Shown: piece after piece, positions 13,201 through 25,200 of the stretch
Position numbering within the stretch: the stretch's first letter is position 1
How the letters are laid out: every line of letters begins with the position of its first letter
Source: Owenia fusiformis
Lineage: Eukaryota > Annelida > Polychaeta > Sabellida > Oweniidae
NCBI GenBank assembly: GCA_903813345.2
Contig: CAIIXF020000007.1
Coordinates: 33,760,538-33,820,537 of the forward strand
Length of the DNA: 60,000 bases
Direction: 5' to 3'
Notes under the pieces: generated by a model
Seen by the model: only the letters and a program-made list of their open reading frames with translations
Databases searched by the model: none
What the model was told of the DNA's origin: nothing
Translations under genes and position numbers: made by a program

Positions 13201-16200
13201 ACGAGTGCTGAATTTCACCATATTGAATGGCCTATCATTATTTATTCCGATTCAAACATAAAAATTAGTAAAAGCCGTGTCTGTGGAACGGGCATGAAGG
13301 AAGAATACGCATGCTGTCAAGATTCTGAAGTCGGCCGGAAATTTTTTTAGAATTTGATTGGTTGAGATGTGACGTCAGAGCCCCAGATGTGCAGCTGAGA
13401 TGTGACGTCACTCAAAACAATGCAAATTGCAGATTGAATAGAGCATGGTCGTGCATCTATGGAGAATTAGAGAACGTTCTATATTGGCTATGCTGCATTC
13501 TGATTGGTTGAGAAATTCGAATAGAGCACGGTCATGTTTGAATCAAATATAGTATATACCTAGTGTTTTCACGTCAAGCAATTCAATAAATTATCTGTGA
13601 ATTTTCTGCGCAGCTTGTAAAATGTTGCACTCGTCATGGTATTATACAAAAAGTTGATGCGCGCACAGCAATGCAAAAATTTGTCATGCGTCATGATTAT
13701 TACTTTGCTAAAAATGTTATTTGACATTGTTAAAGCAATTTGAACGTAAATCGGTTCCAAGTAATGGAAATGCAACGATTAAATTGTGATATGTTTGTTT
13801 GAAATGATATGAGAGATTATTAAAGAAAATTGTAATGTTATTCATTCTTAATGTCATATTACATTAATAGAAGCACTTTAGATTTAAAACATTTCTTCTT
13901 TAATCCTTGAAGGACTTTTGTTAAAGTTACAAATTCCAATAAAGGCCTTTACTCTTAAACACTTCCCACTTGAAATAATTTCCCAGTAGTCAAACGCGAT
14001 ATGCTGCTAAACCAACGCTGCTGCTATTCATACCTGAACAAACGCTAGCTACCGCTCGCAACCGCTTAACCAATGCTAAAGCAACGCCGGCTTCAGCGGT
14101 GCACCGCTAAGCCAACGCCAGTGTTTTTTTTTTTCCCCATTTTGTGCGCGTTGACGAGCGTTGATGAATTTTTTCAACGTTCAAGGAACGCTCCAGCAAC
14201 GTCCGGGCGGTGTGACCGGGCCTTTAATACAAAATATTTTGTACTGGGTTGAGATTTACCTATGAAACAAAACCCAAGTACATGTACATGTATTTTCTAT
14301 TTCTATGAAAAGTGCGACATCAACTAATATGTGTAGATAATTGAAAAACCAATGACAATTTTTTTTATTTATCTGCTTATATTTTAAAACCTACATTCAT
14401 CTAGACATAGTTTTTTTTGCTTTCACATGCTAGAATCATATAATCGCCACAGAATGGACGTGTGGAACTATAAAACAATGAAGAATAAATGTCTTAAAAT
14501 GACATTCGAGAATACAGACTCCAACTTGTATGATGTAATGTTGATATGTGCACAGTTTGTCAGTGTTTCAAACTGCGTGCATAGTATGCAAGCAGTTTGG
14601 ATATCGTGCCATGGTTCTATTACCTACATATTCAATATAATACTGATATGTTACAGCTTTGTGGAATTTTTAAAAGGTACCCCGATATAACGTGTTTATA
14701 ATAGAACATAAGAGATTCACCCACCTCTTGTTTATAATAGAATATATTATAAGAGATTCACCCACCTCTTGTTTATAATATTATTTTCCTGCGGATGAAT
14801 TATATCTCTGTTCGCCATTTCAAAAGGGTGATGCATTACTTTTGAAATCTAAATGCTCATCTGTCAAGGGAGAATTCACCTGGTTTGATCCCCGTTGCTG
14901 TATGGTTGCTCACCGTGATGTAAGAATGACACCTTTTGGCAATATATAATGGTGACCATTTTGGGACATGATTTCTAGCATTGCCGTCTGACACTCATTA
15001 GATTAGTCTGATAGGATTTGCTATGCCTTGGCATTGCTATTATTTAATTTATTTCCATTTCAGGTAGGTAAACCCAAACAACATAATAAAATCCTATTTG
15101 TGTATCATTTTAGATATGGAAGATGACCCAAATGATGGCCAAACAGAAACATACAGTTATGAAGATGCTTTAAAATTGACTGGTAAATATCCTCTCATTT
15201 GTAATCAAGCATATACATTTAGCAAAGATTCTTAGGTAAAATATTATAATATTACATTTAACTGGGCCCATAACTTTGTTTATTTTTTGTGGAGCCTGCA
15301 CTAAGTAAAATTACAATTTCTCTGCACCATGATGTCCAATCAAGATCATTCGTTTTCTGGGACAATTGGGCATTAGGGAATGACAATGTCTGCACAAAGT
15401 TTGCACGCTATATTGACATAGCTTATGACTGAAATCGGGAAGACAGAAAGGTGTGATATTCTCTCAGAATTACTTATAATAACTATTTACATAAATGTTT
15501 GTTTTATAGTCAGACAACCTAGAGAAAACTGGAAAAACTGCAAATTTCAATATGCAATGTTTTACGTTCATGTATTACAAGAAAAGTAAATCTGATCTCT
15601 ATGTAAAACACTGACGTATGTGACATGTACTAATATGTTCAAACTGTAATATACTGTAGAACCTTTTCAACATGGCATTTGCTTCCCTGTTCTGTATACC
15701 CCTCTGCCTCTCCTTGCTTAATAAGGCAATGTATCTTCAAATAGTACATAAGCCAACTAAATTATAATCTCGAGAACACTTTTGCAAATAGTTTTCACAA
15801 ACATTAATTTTGTTATGTATCTCAACTTTTGTCCTCCAAATTTAAATTGTAAATGACACCAATACAGCATGCAAACTTTAGGGAGATATTGTCATTCCTA
15901 GATGACCAAAGATCTCAGGAACCATAAGTAATTAAAGGCTGACCTTTATGTAAAACGTAATACTAGTATTTGGACATATTTTATTTTTACAAATTCAACA
16001 ACTGACTAAATTTGGGATTCCTATATATTATGAAATGACATCGAAAAAATTAAAAATAACTTTGTTCAAGCCAGGATTCAAACCATGGTTTGACCATGTA
16101 GGAAGCGAACAGTTAGAGGAGTGGTCAATGAAGATTATTCATTTGAACAGCTCTTCGTCATATTCTGAGGGGAGAATTTTCAAGAAATTGGATGGCCGGC

Positions 16201-19200
16201 AAACATCTAATCAATCGAAAGATCAATTGTGATAACAACATCTTTATCATGAGTATTTGTACAAAATCTTTGCCTGATTTGATCATCATCATACGAGTAT
16301 ATCCTCTCATTTTTGCTCAAAATATCACCAGGGACATCAGAACAACCCATGATTGCTTTTTATCTACAGGTGCAGGTTTAAAATATCTTGATTTGACATC
16401 ATGGTGCAGAGAAATCTTAAATTTACTGAATAACTCCTCAAAAAATTTTGAACACCTCTCTATTGTGAACACCTGTTTTTAGTGAACACCACTTGAAGAC
16501 ACATTTTATGACTGTTGTATAAAATCCCATTTCTGTAGTGAACATCTACCTTCAGTGAATACTTTATGTGGCTCCAAAGGTGTTCACTCTATACAGGTTT
16601 TACTGTTATACCATGTATATTTTCAGGTTATGGCAAGTTTCACATGCTTGTGCTAGCACTGAGTGGCTGGGCAGTGTCCAGTGATGCAGTCGAGGTACTT
16701 GCAATATCCTTTGTACTGCCCTCAGCTGAATGTGATCTCCGCATGTCCAGCTCTGACAAAGGATTACTGAATGCCCTCCTCTTTGTTGGTAAGAGTAGCA
16801 ATATCTACTATCAGTTAGTTTCACTTTCACTCCATTATGATCACATAATCACATTTTGTAACCAATCCCTGGAACCAATTATTGCTAAACCACTAGATGG
16901 CATGGAAACATAGTTTATTTTTTAACTCCGATGTTTCATTAGCAAAGCAAATACCTATTCCATAGAATGGATTTGCAGGTTCTTTCATTTCTGTTTGAAG
17001 TCCAATAATGCTAGAAAATATAGGTATTGAAAATGGCGTGTAAAGATACTAAAATGTTTCCTAATATAAGCTGTTTATATCATGGACTTTCTCTTGAATA
17101 TTTACATATGTTTATATGAGTCCCACAATTTTTTTATCACACCACTGTCATTATTTAAGGATTTAGCCCTCAGTGGCTGAATCATTCCATTGAAGGTGTT
17201 GTTTCCAAATCTATGCATGACTGCACAGCGGGAATGCAAAGTTTAGGATGAAGCAGTTGAATGAAGTAGCCACAATGCAGTGAGTCTTCATTCTTTTCAC
17301 ACATTACAAAATATTTTCAATGAAATCACCTAAGAGATACAAAATCACTTCAAGAACATATTTTCAATGAAAGTTTTTGCAAGAGTCAAGTTGGCAAAGC
17401 ATCAGTTTCAATCTGTAGTCCAAGTTTCACCTTGACAACCGTACTACAAATGCATTATTGGTTTATTACGGAATACAGTTACGTGAAATAGTGTGTTCTG
17501 ATTCACTGGAATTGGACACACCTTGCCTAGCTATGTGTGAAATCATTTTAAGTCTTCATGTTGATAGTGTGATTGTGATCGTGATCTTTATCGGAATAGT
17601 TATTGTGAGATGTACCACTTTTTGTCATCCCGGTCCCAGGAAAACTGGTCATTTTCTTCAAATTCTTCCACCTGATAGAGGATACCAAGAGCTGATTAAG
17701 TTTTAGATGTCCATCTAGTTACTCGCTTACCAGTTTGATTTTCAATCAGAAAACTTCATACCTTGGTAGTCGAAGATGCTAGCTTTTCTTGTGGCCATTT
17801 TGGATTTCGGTTAATGTTGTGGCATCAAGTTTCCAGGGAAACCACTCTTTGGATTTTCTTATTCTTACAGAGAATAACAAGTTCTAGAGGTGACTTACTT
17901 TTTGGTGGCGATTTTGAAAGTGAGGTAAACAGCTCATTGGATTTTCTCCAAATTCATACACATGATAGAGGATACCAAATTCTGGAGCTGATTATCCCAC
18001 CGAACAAAGTTCGAGGGGGATAGAGGAAAGCTGTCTGTCCGTCCGTTTGTCCAGGTGTTAACTCAAATACCAGTTGACGGATTTGATTCAAATTTCATAG
18101 GCTTATGCCTTATGGGGGTAGAATCTCTGCTTGAGAAGGAATTTTCAATATGGCAGCTTAATTCAAAGTGGCCACTATGTTTTATAAAATGTAATCGTTG
18201 ATAATTCAAATACAAGTTGACAGATTTGGTTCAAATTTTGTATGCTGATGGCTAGGGACAAAGGACTGAAGAAGAGATTTTTAGAATGACTGCTAAATAT
18301 CAAAATGGCGGCCATTTTTCATAAAAAAACACAATCTCTGATAACTCAAATACCAGTGAAGGGATTTGGATCAAGTTTTATATGATGATGCCTAGGGACA
18401 CATTAGCTCTGTTCGAGAAAGATTTTCAAAATGGCGGCTGAATTTCAAAATGGCCACCATTTCTCAGAAAAAAGGAATGTAATCTTTGATATCTCAAATG
18501 CTAATTGATGGATATGGTTTACATTTTTTATGTTGATGCCTAGGGACAAACAACAAGCTCTGCTCAAGAAGGAATTTCAAGATGGCCACTAAAAATCAAA
18601 ATATGTTTTGTTCGATAGGATTTGCTACTCCGTGGAGTTGCTGTTTTTCTAGTTTACTTTTGGGTGAATTGAAAAAAAAGCATACAAATCGACATGCACA
18701 TGAGCTTAATTTCACCTTTATTTAATGTTTAATTTTCAACACAAATGAACTAATTAAAGGTTAGCTTTCACTGATTATCATAAATAGAATACGAAGTCAA
18801 ACATTTTGGTATCTGACATATAACCGCCCTTGCCTTACCCTACCAGACCCTCCCATAAGTTAGTTTTTATTATGTCGACCACCAAAAAGTGGTGACATAT
18901 TGTTATGGTCCCTGTTTTTTTTTTACTTTTTTCAACTTTTTTAAATTGACCAATTTTTTTCAAAATCATCTATATGTTATCGGAAGTTCAAATCTGACTT
19001 AAGATTTGAGATTTGACCTTCAATGACCTTCTTAAGATAAAAAAAGATCAAAAATGTATTTTTTCAACTTGCTTCAAATTGACCAATTTTATTTTTCAAA
19101 ATCATCGGCAAGTTCTCAACAGTTCAAGTCTAACTATAGATTTGACCTCCAATGACATTCTCTAGGTAAAAATAGATTTGACCTTTAATGACCTCCTCAA

Positions 19201-22200
19201 GGTCAAAAAGGTCTTTTTTATCTTGCTTCAACTTGATTGTGACATTTTGTCATGTTAATGCCTAATGTTAGAAGTTCGCGAAGCTTTGTGTTTTTTTCAT
19301 CTTGCCCCTGTGCTTAGTCTTAACTCTGTCCTTACAGAATGACATATTTTCAGGTATGATGATTGGAGGGTTTTGCTGGGGTACTCTTGCTGACATTAAG
19401 GGAAGACGTGGCATTGTGATATGGTCACTCGCAGTCAATGGATTAGCTGGCCTGGGCTCTGCCTTTGCTCAATCATACTGGCTTTTCCTTCTACTACGCT
19501 TTATCAGTGGCATTGGGTAAGCAGATCATTTTTATGAAATATTTGCCACTAACACACTGTACTTATTGCAGTATGTCATAATTTGACTCAATTTAAATTA
19601 CTATACCTGTGGTGTCTAGATATATCTCAGAGTGGTAGTTATTCAATCAAAGTTTGGAGGGATATAGAGAACACCCCCTCCATCTGTACATTCGTCTAGG
19701 CGACTACTCAAATAACGCTGGACCGATTATGTTCAAATTTTATACACATGTGCCCTATGTCAGTAGAAGTTCTGCTGCAAAGTCAATTTTCAAAATGGCC
19801 GCTCATTCCAAAATGTATGTAAAACTGTAATATTGATGTTTTCAAGGTAAAAGACATAAATGAAGGTCGAAATGTAGATATTTAAGAAGTTTGAAGTTTT
19901 TAGATAAATCTTGTCATCGCGATTCCAGTAAAATCACTGAACTCATTTACTTCAAATTTTCACACATGTTACATGGTAAGAAGTTCTAGAGCTGATAATC
20001 TTTTTGGCAGCCATCTTGCATTCTGGCGACCATCTTAGAAGTTTTAAGATAAATCTTGTCATCGCGATTCCAGGAAAACCACTGAACGGATACTTCAAAT
20101 TTTCACAAAAGTTACATGTTAAAGGGTGACGCATATCGTTTAGCAAATCGAACGCTCGTTTCTGGTGTTGCTCACCGTTTAGTATAAAAGGCCCGATCCC
20201 GGAATAATACTCAAGGGTTCACAGGTTCGAGATCGTTGTGTCAACACCTCTAACTGTTATATAGCATAAGTATATTATAGATCGTCACACATTTATAAAA
20301 GGGTGATTTTTATTTTGACAAATCAATTCCACATTTATGGATGAAGTTTCAGGATCTTCTATTTGTGTATAATAAGGAAAAATTGGCATCTAAATTTCCC
20401 CATAACGTAATAGCACACAGCTTGGCATATGAAATAGCCTACAAATGAAACAAAGCAAGACAAACCGGTTTCTAATACAAGGATTTATATTGGCTGTTGT
20501 ACATGTATTCTTTGAACGCAATCACTCTTTGGATAACGTTTTCAAAATCATTATAAACGGATTACTTTATCTCAAAGACAATTTCAATAAACTGGATTCT
20601 ACAGAACTCCCCTTATTTCTTAAAAATGGACTGATCCAGTTGATTCGCCTGGAGCCGCCATATTGTTTTTATACGGGATGCTAATCGGAACCCTTTAAGA
20701 AGTTCTGGAGCTGATTAACTTTTTCGGTGGCTATCTTGTATTCTGACGGCCACTTTGGAAGTTTTTAGATAAATCTTGTCATCACGATTTCAGGAAGACC
20801 ACTTAATGGATTTACTTCAAATTTTCACACATGTTACATGGTAAGAAGTTCTAGAGCTGATTAACTTTTGGTGCCCATCTTGCATTCTTGTGGCAATCTT
20901 GGACGTTTTTAGATAAATCTTGTCATCGTGATTCCAGGAAAACCACTTCATAAAGAACAGGTCCATTTAACAGACTATTGGTCAACTTAGACTTTTTCCA
21001 AAAAACTCATTCCTCCATTTACTTATAAAACCGATTGCAACTTGTAGATAAACCTTTTTTCTTGAGATGTGCAATTTCAAAAAGTGGCTTCAGTATTCAG
21101 TTTCTTTGAAAAATTGGCAGTAATAACCCCTATCACAAGGCTGTCTGAATATGGGTACACACTATGTTTACCATCAAAATAATATCATAACTTATCATTA
21201 CATAGAATTTATTACATGGAACATATGGCATGCAAGCATTCGGAGTAGAACATTAACAAAATCTAGCTTTGTATGTAGTTTACCATTGCAAATCTGGAGA
21301 ACATTGTCATTTTTTGTCAATTTGTTGTCAAGTTTTAGCATGGTGCTCATTTCCTTTCGTTGAAAATTTAACCATCGGCCCACACTCCCACAAAAAAAGA
21401 TATTGAAACTGTATAATGCAGAGACTGCAAAGTAGCTTCTCTGCAAATATCATTTTTGTGGGAGTGTGGGCTCACCACTAAAACTGAACTTTTGTGATGA
21501 AAATAAGGCTGATTGGTTTATGTTTTCAATATGGCTGCTAGTGGGCATACATGTACACTCACTACATAACTGCATGCACAGATTAGGCCATTCAAAATTA
21601 ATTATATGTTGGCATTCTGATGAAGGGCCTAATATTAAAAACTACAAAACCTTTATTAAAGGGTTTTATATATTATTTAATAGTGAAAATGCAACAACAC
21701 ATTGTGGCAAAGCAAGTAACACCTCTTGATTCAGATGACCTTGTTAATGAAGACAATACTAAAGCGTATACATATACATGTAGTTTTTAATCAATCTTGG
21801 AACTCATTTCAATACAATATAATTCAAGATCACAATTCCCTCGGTCATTTGTATGCATTGTAAGTACAGAGTACATGGGAACATTTTTTTTCTGAAAACA
21901 TAGAATTTTGTGACATTAATTATAAAAAATCTTGTGTTTTTCTAAATAGGGAATAAGTAGAAATTATTTTAGGCAATCCTTTGAGTGCCATGCCATTTAT
22001 ACATGATCCTCAGCCTTATATTTTATGATATATATTGAAATTGAAATGTGGGCAACATGTTTAGAAATTGGCGAGAAGCAATTGAAATAAGAAAATCTAT
22101 TCTCATGGAAGTGCCCTTGTGTGCATTTAATTGCAGCCATTTTGTCCTAATTGCCCATGGGCATTTAAAATAATAATCACATTCCAACTCTTAAAACATG

Positions 22201-25200
22201 CTTATATTAGGATACTGTTGGAGTCTCAAAAGGCAACAAGAACATTCATTTTTGAAACAGGAAAATTTAGTCCCCCAAAAAATGCCCATATGGGAATTTA
22301 TTCTCAAGATTTTCATGTAATTGCCCGTGAGAATTTATTGAAAATATTTTTATTTCCATTAACATGTCTTATTATCAGTCACAATCAAAATTAAGCCAAT
22401 TGCCTTCATTTCTTGTATTTGAAAACGGCAAAATTTTGACAAAAATAGCATTTCTCAACGTTGACCTTTAAACCACCCTAATGTCAAGGTCAAATGTCAA
22501 AATTATCAGAAATCACATTTTAAGTAATAAGTCATACTTCCGCTTCAATTCCAAGTCAATATATACTTGTTTTGTAGGGGGGCTAAAAGAGGGGTTTACC
22601 GCCACCTGTCCTTTGTTTCAAATGATTCATGGTAAGAAGTTCTAGAGCTGATAATCTTTTCGGCAGCCATCTTGCATTCTGGCGGCCATTTTGAAAGTTT
22701 TTAGATAAATCTTATCATCGTGATTCCAGGAAAACAACTGTTACATGGTAAGAAGTTCTAGAACTGATTACCTTTTTGGTGGCCATCTTGCTTTCTGGTT
22801 CATCAAACCCACACTGCTATGTTTTAGGTACGATATTTGTCACCCTGTGCCTTGTTTACTATAGCATGAAATGAAATATATGTACGTATATATATATATA
22901 TTGTTCATATATGATGACATATAAGGTTTTAAGACACTTGGGCTAGTACATGGCCATTTTGAAACTTGCCACCATTTTTACGTGTGTTATTTTATATTTT
23001 CTACCATAACTCAAAAAGTTAAAGTGCGATTTTGATCATATTTCACATGTGACTACTTATAAGCATGGTACACTGTCTTTTGACACTTTGGCTATAGTAG
23101 GCAGCCATTTTTACATATGCTAGTTTATAATATTTATTACTACAACTCAAAAAGTAATGAAGTGCTTTTGTTCATATATATATTTGTTCTATACCATTTG
23201 TCAGGTTACGTTCAAATGAACAAAACAACTGTTTACAAGAAAAGCAATAGGCTTGTGGCCTCAGTACAGTTTATTGCGAAGTGTTTTAATTGCCATAACA
23301 TACACATAATATGTTGATGAAATACAATGATCAACTTGAATAATGTTGAATACATGTCTGACTTACTTGGTTAGCTAAAACTGTTCTATAATGTATATAT
23401 ATATAATGCGATCAGTAAAGTATTTACAGTTGAATCGATTGATTTTCAGAGTTATTAACACTGTTAAAACCTCAAAATTTTGAGGACCTCTCGTTGTGAG
23501 GCCTAAAGGGTATGCAACAACATAGACTTTGTGAACGTGATACAAATTCAAAATAAATTTATTTTTTGATGGAGTTTATCTTGCGGCGCCAAATGCCAGA
23601 ATGAAGCATAAACCTAACAGCCGTATTTACTAAACAGCTATTCACTATACAGCTAGTGAGTGAAATCGCATTCGATTTAAACGAAACATACATATGCATG
23701 AACTACACCCCACAAAAAACTATAGAAACTATTTATATTCTAAATTTACGAACTCGAACGAATATAAATTACAAATACAGGGATCTAGATAAGCTGAAAA
23801 AATTATTAGCCAATGTGGTTAATATTTTCTAAAAAATGTTAGCCACTCTAAAAAATTATTCGCCAAATTGATTTTATCAAATGACATAAAAAGTGTACTT
23901 CAATCAAGTTTCTCACATTGTCATCATCCCCTTTGTAGCCATTTTAATGTATTTTACTATAAATTGAAAAGCAGTAGAGCGATTTTGTTCATATTCATAG
24001 CCATTGTGAAAAATTGCCGCCATTTTAATGTATTTTACTACATATAACTCGAAAAGTAGGGGAGCGATATTGTTCATATTTGGTATGTGAATACTATACA
24101 CTTGGCACACTGTCTTATGATATTTTTGGTAGAAGGCGGCCATTTTTCAAAATGGCCACCATTTTATCCTATTTTACTATAACTCGAAAAGTAGTGGAGC
24201 GATTCTGTTCATGTTTGGTATGTGAATACTATAAGCATGGCACACTGTCTAATGACACTTGTGATAGAACGGTGGTCATTTTAAAAAATGGCTGCCATTT
24301 TTGCTTTACTATTACTTTGTTTGTAAAAATGCCAGCCATGGCTGTTCGATGGGATTTGCTCGGTTTGGCGTTGCTGTTGTCTAGTCGACAATTTTTCTCA
24401 AAAGAGGCGATTTTTAAAATATGTTGTTTTATGAAGTTTTCTGTTACTAAAATTGTAGTGAAGCAACTTCGTAAAAGGACAGCCATGGTCGTTTGATGGG
24501 ATTTGCCATATGCCTTGGCGTTGCTGTTGTCTAGTTTAAAGAGGACAGATGGCATGATCTAGTAAATATGATGATGACATGCTTTATGTGTTCAAGTGTT
24601 GGAGGCAGTATACCAGTGGTGTTTAGTTACTTCTCAGAGTGGCAGTGTAAGGAGAGGAGAGGTAGCATGATCAGTCTTCTTTCAACATTCTGGATGTGTG
24701 GCAATGTGCTTACTGCAGGTAATACTTTGATTATACAGGCCATCAAATAAGTCTGTTCTCCCCTCTTAACTTTTTTTAATGTTTTTATCAAACTTTCCCA
24801 TATATCTTTTTAAAGCTTATGGAAAATGCTGATCACCATCAAAAAATCAATAATGAAATCTTCTTAATAAAATTGCAACAATGTTTCTTGTCAGGGACAT
24901 TTGATTATGTCAAAACAAGTAAAATTTCCAATATAGTGAATGAAAGTTGAAAAGTTGAGACTGCAATGACTGTCACGTTTTCAAGGTTCAATTTTATTTA
25001 GATAAGTTAACAGACTCAATAATTTAGTTGCTCAAACATTGAAACATTGCTCAAATGTATCAAAAAAGCTCTTAGAAGCCTCGAAAATGCTTCATCGTTG
25101 TTGTGAACATTTTGGAATTGTATCCTTGTAGAACTATGGCTGTCCGAGCTGCTGAATATCACTATAAATGCTCTTAAAAATATAGATTTGAACCAATTAC

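Larger units (their letters stand above)
12331..14223. mobile_element. TTAA-flanked TIR element F (1.9 kb)
   Basis: TTAA at 12327-12330 precedes GGCCCGGTCACACCGCC, and GGCGGTGTGACCGGGCC near 14223 is followed by TTAA at 14224-14227. The inverted arms run about 70 bases (CGTTGCTGGAGCGTTCCTTG in each). AACGCT/AGCGTT motifs are dense near both ends. TTAA duplications are typical of piggyBac and Kolobok superfamilies. There is no transposase, so it is non-autonomous. It contains the hairpin MITE at 13090-13540. Confidence 0.75.
9736..14606. mobile_element. Composite TIR transposon family D, copy 1 (4.9 kb)
   Basis: About 58 bases at 9736-9793 (GTATCCAAACTGCGTGCATA, then AGTTTGAAACACTGTCAAAC) are the inverted counterpart of 14548-14606 with few mismatches. 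Both ends also resemble those of the 27064-28314 element (GAAACACTG-CAAACTGC on the left, ACTTGTATGATGT on the right), so this is a family. Two further TIR elements sit inside it (10064-12226 and 12331-14223). No intact transposase is visible. Confidence 0.72.

Noticed and set aside
16566-16913. 115-codon open frame as a stand-alone gene
   Set aside because: It is transporter exon 3 read through its flanking intron; only 16627-16788 is coding.
20445-20684. 79-codon open frame
   Set aside because: Lies inside the TTAA-flanked insertion with no transposase motif.
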